From Gemmatimonadales bacterium (GTDB lineage: Bacteria; Gemmatimonadota; Gemmatimonadetes; Palauibacterales; Palauibacteraceae), in contig JAUWDL010000111.1 in assembly GCA_030608825.1 (NCBI GenBank), positions 1-5,756 of the forward strand: a DNA stretch of 5,756 nt, read 5' to 3'. A program made the position numbers and the translations under genes. This document shows, piece after piece, positions 1 to 5,756 of the stretch; the first letter of the stretch is position 1; every line of letters begins with the position of its first letter. Under the pieces are notes generated by a model. The model was not told the origin of the DNA. It did not search any database and saw only the letters and a list, made by a program, of their open reading frames with translations.

Positions 1-1111
<1,111 letters not shown>

Positions 1112-1115
<4 letters not shown>

Positions 1116-2347
1116 AGCACGCTCCTCTCCGCTACCGGTAGCTCGACTCGAAAGCTCGCGCCGGAGTCCGAGTGCTCCAGCGTTATCGTGCCGCCGTGCA
1201 CCTCCTGGATGATGCGCCGGGTGAGCGAGAGCCCGACGCCCCAACCGCTCTCCTTCGTGGAGAAGCCGATGTCGAAGATCTGCTTGCGATAACCGGCGGG
1301 CACCCCCGGCCCCGTGTCGAACACCCGAAAGGCCGCCTGGTCGGAGCGTTCTCCGTCGTATTCGATGACCACCCTCCCCTCGCGCCCCGCCAACGCATCG
1401 AGCGCGTTCTTGATCAGGTTCTCGAACGCCCACTCGAGGAGCGTCTCGTTGCCGAGCACCCGGGGAGCGTCCGAGGGTACCTCGACGATCAGCGACACAC
1501 GACTCCCGAGGCTCGGAAGCCGGGCCTGGAAGTAACGCCGGAGGCGGCTCGCCACGTCTCCGACGTCCACTTCATCCAGCCGCGGGTGCTGGCCGATGAG
1601 CTCGAAGCGGCGCGACACCTTGAGCAGACGATCCGTATCCGCCTTCATCTCGAGGATCACCTCCGGCGGCGCTGTCGGCACCGCCGTCGCCGCCGTGGGA
1701 GAGCGACCGTCCCCGGCCGCAGCCTCGGGCTCCATCTCCACTTCGAGCTGCTCCAGCCAGCCGACCAGCGAGCTGAGAGGCGTTCCCATCTGATGGGCCG
1801 ACTCTCGAGCCATCGCCGACCAGATTCGCTCCCGCTCGCCGCGCACCGAGGCGAGAACGGCCCATGCTCCGGCGGCCACCAGCATGAGCAGGATCGACGC
1901 CTGAAGCCACGGGATCCACTTCAGGCGCCTGAGGAAGATCGGTTCGCCGAAATGGATCCGGAGATCGTGCGCCGCCACGGGCGGGATTCGGTCATCCAGT
2001 TCGGCCACGTAGGCACGGATGCGCTCGGCGCCTTCCGGGTCTCTCCGATCCGCATCGAACGGGAGGTTCGCCACCGACGTCGGGTTTCCGTCTGCATCGG
2101 TGACCACGACCGGGATCTCCAGGCGGTTCATCTCCCCCAGCACCTCGAACAGGACGCGGTCGGTGAGACGCTGTTGCTCCTCTGGATCCTGCGCGCCCGT
2201 CGCCTGGAAGGTGAGCGCGTAAATGCGGCCGAACACGGCGGCGTCCATGCGCAGCGCGTTCGCCATCTGCTGCGTGTAGACCAGGAAAGAGACGATGACG
2301 GCCGCAAAGGCGACCGCGATCGCGTAGGGAAACACCCTTCGGGTCAC
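1112..2347 (-). CDS. Membrane-bound sensor histidine kinase (HisKA/HATPase_c), orphan
   Basis: Predicted inner-membrane sensor kinase of 411 residues, within the normal range. Two hydrophobic helices (about 8-24 and 148-166) flank a periplasmic domain of about 120 residues (25-147) with no fold I recognise. The cytoplasmic part has an H-box, SAHQMGTPLSSLVGW (183-197, phospho-acceptor His185), then an N-box ENLIKNALDAL (309-319), G1 box DTGPGVP (344-350), an IFDIGFSTK segment (357-365) and G2 box GWGVGLSL (368-375), so the ATP-binding domain looks intact. Two oddities: His185 is followed by Gln, not the usual Glu/Asp, and an Ala/Pro/Gly-rich insert (about 203-228) lengthens the loop between the two dimerisation helices. 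Similar HQxGTP H-boxes occur in other kinases, as I recall in Bacteroidota. The start is GTG (2347-2345), overlapping the serS TGA as GTGA. It has no obvious ribosome site of its own, which suggests translational coupling. No response regulator is encoded in the window, so partner and signal are unknown. Confidence 0.93.
1122..1130 (-). promoter_or_regulatory. Ribosome binding site supporting a CTG start for the helicase
   Basis: On the minus strand this reads GGAGAGGAG, a strong Shine-Dalgarno match inside the last codons of the histidine kinase gene. It ends 6 bases before CTG (1115-1113) in the helicase frame. A GTG at 1120-1118 is nearer but lies in the kinase frame and meets TGA two codons later, so it cannot start the helicase. 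Confidence 0.6.
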
Positions 2348-3621
2348 GACTCGAGCCGATCCACTCCCATGTAGGGACGAAGTGCGGCCGGCAGGTCAAC
2401 GCTGCCATCCGGACGCTGGTGATTCTCCAGCAGCGCCACGATGGTCCGCGCGAGCGCCAACCCGGACCCGTTGAGCGTGTGCGCGTACAGCGGCTTCTCG
2501 GCAGGCCCCGGTCGAAAACGGATGTTCGCTCGCCGTGCCTGATAATCACCGTCGTTCGAGCAGCTGGAAACTTCCAGCCAGGCCTCCACTCCGGGAGCCC
2601 AGGCCTCGAGATCGTACGTCATGGCGTTGGCAAAGCCCAAATCGCCCCCTGGCAGGAGGATCCTCCGATAGGGCAGCTCCAGCAGCTCCAACACCCGCTC
2701 TGCATGCCCGGTCAGGACCTCCAGCTCTTCTTCGGATCGGGCCGGTTCGACAAAGCGCACGAGCTCGACTTTGTCGAACTGGTGCACGCGCAGCAAACCC
2801 CGTGTGTCCTTCCCCGCCGCCCCGGCCTCCCGTCGGAAGCAGGGCGTATAGGCGACGTAGGCGAGCGGCAGGATCTCTCCGTCCAGGATCTCGCCGCGGT
2901 AGAGGTTCGTGACCGGGACCTCCGCCGTCGGCACCAGGAACAGGTCGTCCGGGTCCGTCCGGTAGGCGTCGGCCTCGAACTTCGGGAGATGTCCGGTCGC
3001 CGTCATCGAATCCCGGTTCACCAGATACGGCGGCGCCAACTCCGTATAGCCATGCTCGGAGACGTGGGCATCCAGCATCAGCTGGATGAGCGCGCGCTGG
3101 AGGCGGGCGCCCTGCCCCACGAAGAGAGGGAAGCCCGAACCCGTCAGCTTCGCGCCCCGCTCCAGGTCGAGGAGGCCCAGTCGCTCGCCGATCGTCCAAT
3201 GGGCCTCGAACCGGCCGTCGGGCGCGGGGGGGTCTCCCCACGTGCGCACGATCCGACCCTCTCCCTCCCGACCGGGCGGAACACGCGGATCGGGCAGGTT
3301 CGGTATCAGAAGAAGGAGAGATTCCAGCTCCTGCTCCACGTCTGTCAGCTCGGAATCCAGGGCGCGGATCCGCGCCGCGACCTTCTGCATCTCCTCGAGG
3401 ATATCATCCGCACCCGCACCCTCCCGCTTCCGCTCGCCGATCTCACGAGAGCGGGCGTTCCTCTCCGCTTTGAGCCCCTCGACCTCGCCGATGAGCTCGC
3501 GACGCACCCGATCGGCTTCGATCGCGCGCTCGATCAGATCGGGAAGCGCCGGGTCGCCCCGGACGGCCAGGCGCTCCTGGCATTCGTCGCGGTGCTCACG
3601 GATGTATCGGATATCGAGCAT
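2344..3621 (-). CDS. serS: Seryl-tRNA synthetase
   Basis: Cytoplasmic class II aminoacyl-tRNA synthetase that activates serine with ATP and charges tRNA-Ser (also tRNA-Sec where present). Its 425 residues match the bacterial family length. The N-terminal tRNA-binding arm is a long charged coiled coil (about 27-105), followed by the catalytic core. The serine-binding TxE loop is TAEVP (232-236). Motif 2 starts at CFRREAG (261-267) and runs through DTRGLLRVHQF (272-282). LEVSSCSN (349-356) and motif 3 NGSGLALARTIVALLEN (384-400, Arg392) complete the active site. Nothing looks truncated or altered. The ATG at 3621-3619 gives the typical start MLDIRYIRE. The ribosome site is weak (GGCGGG at 3625-3630, only 3 bases away). 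It begins 12 bases after the lipoprotein gene and its TGA overlaps the kinase GTG, placing an essential gene in the middle of the run. Confidence 0.98.
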   Translation of the reverse strand: MLDIRYIREHRDECQERLAVRGDPALPDLIERAIEADRVRRELIGEVEGLKAERNARSREIGERKREGAGADDILEEMQKVAARIRALDSELTDVEQELESLLLLIPNLPDPRVPPGREGEGRIVRTWGDPPAPDGRFEAHWTIGERLGLLDLERGAKLTGSGFPLFVGQGARLQRALIQLMLDAHVSEHGYTELAPPYLVNRDSMTATGHLPKFEADAYRTDPDDLFLVPTAEVPVTNLYRGEILDGEILPLAYVAYTPCFRREAGAAGKDTRGLLRVHQFDKVELVRFVEPARSEEELEVLTGHAERVLELLELPYRRILLPGGDLGFANAMTYDLEAWAPGVEAWLEVSSCSNDGDYQARRANIRFRPGPAEKPLYAHTLNGSGLALARTIVALLENHQRPDGSVDLPAALRPYMGVDRLES

Positions 3622-3633
3622 GAACCCGCCGGC

Positions 3634-4185
3634 TCAGACCTCTCCGGCCTCTCCGGGCACCAGGTTGGGGTTCTCGCAGTTCGGATTCGCCAGCTGCTTG
3701 AACGTCAGCCGTCCACGGATAAGGTCGATGTCCAGGATCTCGAGCTTGCCGTACCGAACGAAGGCGAGCGACCCGCACTGCCGCCGGCTCACGGCCGCCA
3801 GGACATCGCCCACCTGGACCGTGACAGGCTCATCGGTGATGTACCCACCCTCGGGAGCCCGAGTCAGATCTTCGAACGACACGGGAACGATCTGGAGGCC
3901 CGCCGTGGACGGCTGCTCGAGCACCGAGGCGCGCGGGAAGAGTTGCGCCGTGCCGTCCGTCTCGAGCGCGAAGGCAAAGTCCCACTGGCTCGACTGATCG
4001 GTCCTCACCGTCGATAGGACAATCCAGCTGAAGGCGGAGGGTTCGACCAGCGGCCCCGTGCGAAAGTCCGCAAGCGTGGCCTCCCCAGGCTCGTCCGGAA
4101 CCGGCACGCCGACCGGGGAGTCCCCGCAGCCCGGCAGCGACATCGCCATCCAGGTGGCGGCCAAGAACCGCGACACACCTCTCAA
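3634..4185 (-). CDS. Predicted lipoprotein of unknown function
   Basis: A 183-residue protein that I cannot assign to a family. The N-terminus looks like a lipoprotein signal peptide: MRGVSRF, a hydrophobic stretch (about 7-18) and a lipobox-like LPGC with Cys20. Pro at -2 is not the usual residue, so lipidation is likely but not certain. A Pro/Gly/Glu-rich linker (23-36) then leads to a compact, probably beta-rich domain (about 38-165) with segments such as FSWIVLSTV, VTVQVGDVLAAV and LEILDIDL. Apart from Cys20, the only cysteines are Cys137 and Cys170, which could form a disulphide outside the cytoplasm. The start is TTG (4185-4183), chosen because an AGAGGGGG ribosome site lies 4 bases upstream and a stop lies five codons upstream. 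It is first in the run leading to serS, the kinase and the helicase. A link to sensing by the kinase is possible but has no direct support. Confidence 0.8.
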   Translation of the reverse strand: MRGVSRFLAATWMAMSLPGCGDSPVGVPVPDEPGEATLADFRTGPLVEPSAFSWIVLSTVRTDQSSQWDFAFALETDGTAQLFPRASVLEQPSTAGLQIVPVSFEDLTRAPEGGYITDEPVTVQVGDVLAAVSRRQCGSLAFVRYGKLEILDIDLIRGRLTFKQLANPNCENPNLVPGEAGEV

Positions 4186-4189
4186 TGAA

Positions 4190-4197
4190 CCCCCTCT
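4190..4197 (-). promoter_or_regulatory. Ribosome binding site fixing the TTG start of the lipoprotein gene
   Basis: On the minus strand this reads AGAGGGGG and ends 4 bases before TTG (4185-4183). The frame has a TGA at 4200-4198, so no earlier start exists. A GTG three codons further in (4176-4174) would be poorly spaced and would shorten the basic N-region of the signal peptide. Confidence 0.6.
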
Positions 4198-4240
4198 TCA
4201 GCGACCAGCCAAAGCCATAAGCAACGCTCGCCAGAAGATC

Positions 4241-4277
4241 CTGGCCCTCCCGAAGATGCTCGGAGGGCACTGGCCAG
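4241..4277. repeat. Inverted repeat in the divergent intergenic region
   Basis: GCCCTCC (4244-4250) is complementary to GGAGGGC (4262-4268) around an 11-base loop. An overlapping pair, CTGGCC (4241-4246) and GGCCAG (4272-4277), is also complementary, so two alternative stems compete for the left arm. No T-run follows on either strand, so it does not look like a terminator. It lies between the lipoprotein start and the A+T-richer core, where it could be a leader-RNA hairpin or an operator, or simply chance in GC-rich DNA. Confidence 0.35.
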
Positions 4278-4336
4278 GTCAAGTAAGCTAAGTCGCTGAT
4301 ACACTTGATAGTTCCGGACTGATTGGTTGACTCCCG

Positions 4337-4372
4337 ATGCGTGCCGCCGGTACGTTGCCACGCCGTACGCAT
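4337..4372. repeat. Nested inverted repeat upstream of manC
   Basis: ATGCGT (4337-4342) pairs with ACGCAT (4367-4372). Inside it, GTACG (4350-4354) pairs with CGTAC (4364-4368) around a 9-base loop. The arms share bases 4367-4368, so both cannot form fully at once. It overlaps the weak -10-like element at 4351-4356, a position where a dimeric regulator could bind. This is a visual match only. Confidence 0.25.
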
Positions 4373-4477
4373 GCTTCGGCCCGCATCTCCGAGCGCCCCC
4401 GTCTCGGCGTAGCGCTCGCTCCGACGACGAACGCGGCCGTGCAACCGATATTCGGAGCCTGTGAATACGGACATCCT

Positions 4478-5536
4478 GTGAGTCAGTTCCAGCGTCCGTT
4501 CGCCGTCGTCCTGGCGGGCGGCGTGGGGTCGAGGTTCTGGCCGGCCTCCCGTCCCGAACGCCCGAAGCAGCTTCTCCCCCTGGGCAGCGATCGTCCCCTG
4601 ATCGTGGACACGGTGGAGCGGGCCATCCACCTGGCCGGGCCCGCGCGGACCCTGATCGTGACGGGCGACCGCCTGGTGGAGCCTTTCCGCGACGCGCTGC
4701 CGGAGCTGACCTCCGACAGCTTCCTGGTGGAGCCCGAGCCACGGGGGACCGGGCCCGCGCTCGCCTGGGCCGCACACGAGATCGCGCGCCGCGAGCCGGA
4801 GGCAGTCATGGTCTCCCTTCACGCCGACCACGTGATCGAGCCGCTGGAAGATTTTCTGGACACGCTGCAGCGTGGTGTGGCGGCGGCGGGCGGCGGGCGC
4901 CTCTTCTGTTTGGGAATCGTGCCGAGCCGACCCGAGACCGGCTATGGCTACGTCCGTCTGGGTGACGAGATCGAGCCCGGGGTCTACGAGGCCGCGCGGT
5001 TCGTCGAGAAGCCTTCGCTCGAAGAGGCCCGTGACTATCTGGACTCGGGGGAATACGTGTGGAACAGCGGGATCTTCGTCTGGCGGGCGGTCGATCTGCT
5101 CACGGCGGTTGGACGGCACGCCCCGGAGATTCGGCTCGACCTCCTCGACGCCGGCGACATCGGCGGCTTCTTCGAGCGCTCGGGGCCGATTGCAGTGGAC
5201 GTCGCGGTGATGGAGAGAAGCGACCGCGTGGGGGTGGTGGCGGCAAGCTTCCGCTGGGATGATGTCGGCGGGTGGAACGCCCTTCACCGGACGCGACGCC
5301 CCGATGGCGAGGACAACGTGATCCTCGGGCCGGGGAAAGTGGTCGAAGGCTCGGGCAACGTGGTGTGGTCGGAGGACGGCGACGTCACGCTCTTCCGGGT
5401 CAGGGATCTCGTAGTCGTCCACAGCGGTGGCCACACCTTCGTCACGACACGCGGCGACGCCCCGGAGATGAAACGGATCTTCGATCGCAACGATGAGGGC
5501 GAGAACGAGACAGCCGATCGGAGGGGCCGGTCGTGA
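4478..5536 (+). CDS. manC: Mannose-1-phosphate guanylyltransferase-like nucleotidyltransferase
   Basis: Predicted cytoplasmic enzyme joining mannose-1-phosphate and GTP to give GDP-mannose and pyrophosphate, a precursor for exopolysaccharide, O-antigen or glycan synthesis. With the GTG start at 4478 it has 352 residues, the length of single-domain ManC proteins; the C-terminal isomerase domain of long ManC forms is absent. The signature begins LAGGVGSRFWPASRPERPKQ (12-31). EPRGTGPALAWAA (87-99), LHADHVI (114-120), ETGYGYV (153-159), FVEKP (175-179), WNSGIFVW (195-202) and WDDVGGW (260-266) follow in family order. Two motifs differ from the usual RNTAPA and PADH forms, so another sugar-1-phosphate is possible. 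The frame is open back to an ATG at 4337, but those 47 extra residues are Arg/Pro-rich, match nothing in the family and lack a ribosome site. At 4478 a modest GGA lies 6 bases upstream. The end overlaps the next gene by GTGA, so the two genes are probably co-translated. Confidence 0.88.
   Translation: MSQFQRPFAVVLAGGVGSRFWPASRPERPKQLLPLGSDRPLIVDTVERAIHLAGPARTLIVTGDRLVEPFRDALPELTSDSFLVEPEPRGTGPALAWAAHEIARREPEAVMVSLHADHVIEPLEDFLDTLQRGVAAAGGGRLFCLGIVPSRPETGYGYVRLGDEIEPGVYEAARFVEKPSLEEARDYLDSGEYVWNSGIFVWRAVDLLTAVGRHAPEIRLDLLDAGDIGGFFERSGPIAVDVAVMERSDRVGVVAASFRWDDVGGWNALHRTRRPDGEDNVILGPGKVVEGSGNVVWSEDGDVTLFRVRDLVVVHSGGHTFVTTRGDAPEMKRIFDRNDEGENETADRRGRS
5520..5526 (+). promoter_or_regulatory. Ribosome binding site for the GlmU-like gene
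   Basis: GGAGGGG lies inside the last codons of manC and ends 6 bases before GTG (5533-5535). This fixes the start and shows that the downstream gene can load ribosomes itself as well as through the GTGA overlap. Confidence 0.65.
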
Positions 5537-5756
5537 AGCTCTTTGTCTTCGATGACCGCCAGGCCGGCGATTGGCGGCCGTACGCGCTGAGCCGGCCGTG
5601 CGCGGAGCTCTGGTTCGGCACCGATTCGCTGCGGGGGCGTCTCGAGCGGTTCGCCGGTACCGTCGCGAGCGGAACCCTCACGCGCTCCTGGCTCGGCTCG
5701 TTCTCCGAGGACGGCGCCCCGCCCGTCCTCTCTGCAGAGGATCTGGGGGATGACGA
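5533..5756 (+). CDS. GlmU-like sugar nucleotidyltransferase, N-terminus (runs off window)
   Basis: Only the first 74 codons are present. The start, MKLFVFDD, followed by WRPYALSRPCAELWFGT (14-30) and LRGRLERF (33-40), resembles the N-terminus of the alternative bacterial GlmU-type proteins: an N-terminal nucleotidyltransferase region joined to a left-handed beta-helix acyltransferase. These are predicted to make UDP-N-acetylglucosamine or a related nucleotide sugar. In this group the opening lacks the classical LAGGxGTRM loop and instead has a short FDD strand and a TRP/SRP-type motif, as seen here. The catalytic and acyltransferase parts lie beyond the window, so the reaction is not proven. 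The GTG start overlaps the manC stop as GTGA and has a strong ribosome site, so the two form an operon for activated sugars. Confidence 0.68.
   Translation, partial: MKLFVFDDRQAGDWRPYALSRPCAELWFGTDSLRGRLERFAGTVASGTLTRSWLGSFSEDGAPPVLSAEDLGDD

Larger units (their letters stand above)
4186..4477. promoter_or_regulatory. Divergent intergenic region, probable promoters for both operons
   Basis: This 292-base gap separates the minus-strand lipoprotein-serS run from the plus-strand manC gene. Bases 4278-4330 are clearly richer in A+T than the surrounding genes. Weak sigma70-like candidates exist. On the plus strand, TTGACT (4327-4332) and TACGTT (4351-4356) are 18 bases apart. On the minus strand, TTGACC (4282-4277) and CATCTT (4258-4253) are 18 bases apart. 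Neither is a strong match, and promoter rules in this lineage may differ. If the plus-strand one is real, transcription would begin near 4363, leaving a leader of about 115 bases before the proposed manC start. No RNA gene or riboswitch was recognised. Confidence 0.5.

Noticed and set aside
1118..1120. GTG as possible helicase start on the minus strand
   Set aside because: It is in the kinase frame and is followed by one codon and then TGA; it cannot encode the helicase.
1672..1700. GCC/CGC-rich run as a DNA repeat array
   Set aside because: It is the codon-level image of the Ala/Pro/Thr-rich kinase loop, is not a regular tandem repeat, and is reported as a protein feature instead.
1172..2374. 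Plus-strand open frame of 400 codons opposite the histidine kinase
   Set aside because: Antisense to a kinase with all motifs intact; Arg/His-rich and without domains.
2419..4017. Plus-strand open frame of 532 codons opposite serS and the lipoprotein gene
   Set aside because: It is fully antisense to serS and the lipoprotein, with low-complexity Arg/Gln/Leu composition and no motifs; a mirror of codon bias.
4241..4277. Hairpin as a rho-independent terminator
   Set aside because: No T-run follows on either strand, and it sits between divergent gene starts where no gene ends.
4458..4481. Direct repeat CCTGTGA (4458-4464 and 4475-4481) just before and over the manC start
   Set aside because: Only 7 bases, two copies; could be an operator but is well within chance and has no further support.
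3830..5434. Minus-strand open frame of 534 codons opposite manC and across the intergenic gap
   Set aside because: It lies antisense to a clear nucleotidyltransferase and also overlaps the lipoprotein gene in another frame. Composition is Arg/His/Pro-rich with no recognisable motif. Long antisense frames are expected in GC-rich DNA with strong third-position bias.

Overview
This GC-rich window (roughly two thirds G+C by eye) is bacterial chromosome carrying six protein-coding genes, two of them cut by the window edges. Gene starts are often GTG, TTG or possibly CTG, genes are packed with 4-base overlaps, and the kinase H-box is of the HQxGTP type. These traits would fit a Gemmatimonadota-like or related high-GC environmental bacterium. 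That placement is inference and not strong. I see no mobile element, CRISPR array, RNA gene or clear rho-independent terminator.

Left part (1-4185, all minus strand, so read from right to left): a four-gene run begins at about 4185. Its order is a small predicted lipoprotein of unknown function, seryl-tRNA synthetase (serS), a two-helix membrane sensor histidine kinase with no response regulator beside it, and a UvrD/PcrA-type DNA helicase that leaves the window at base 1. Gaps are 12 bases (lipoprotein/serS), a GTGA overlap (serS/kinase) and a 4-base overlap (kinase/helicase). One operon with translational coupling is likely.

Middle (4186-4477): a divergent intergenic region of about 290 bases. 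It is locally less GC-rich near 4278-4330 and holds inverted repeats. It probably carries the promoters for both directions.

Right part (4478-5756, plus strand): a mannose-1-phosphate guanylyltransferase (manC type, nucleotidyltransferase domain only) is followed, with a GTGA overlap, by the first 74 codons of a GlmU-like sugar nucleotidyltransferase. The pair points to supply of nucleotide sugars for glycan or cell-envelope synthesis.

Most of the window is ordinary housekeeping. The points most worth a second look are the helicase, which has no canonical start codon at the right place; the histidine kinase, with Gln after the phospho-His and an enlarged Ala/Pro-rich loop between its dimerisation helices; the unassigned lipoprotein ahead of serS; and the altered active-site motifs of the ManC-like enzyme. 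I did not find a convincing new multi-gene system.
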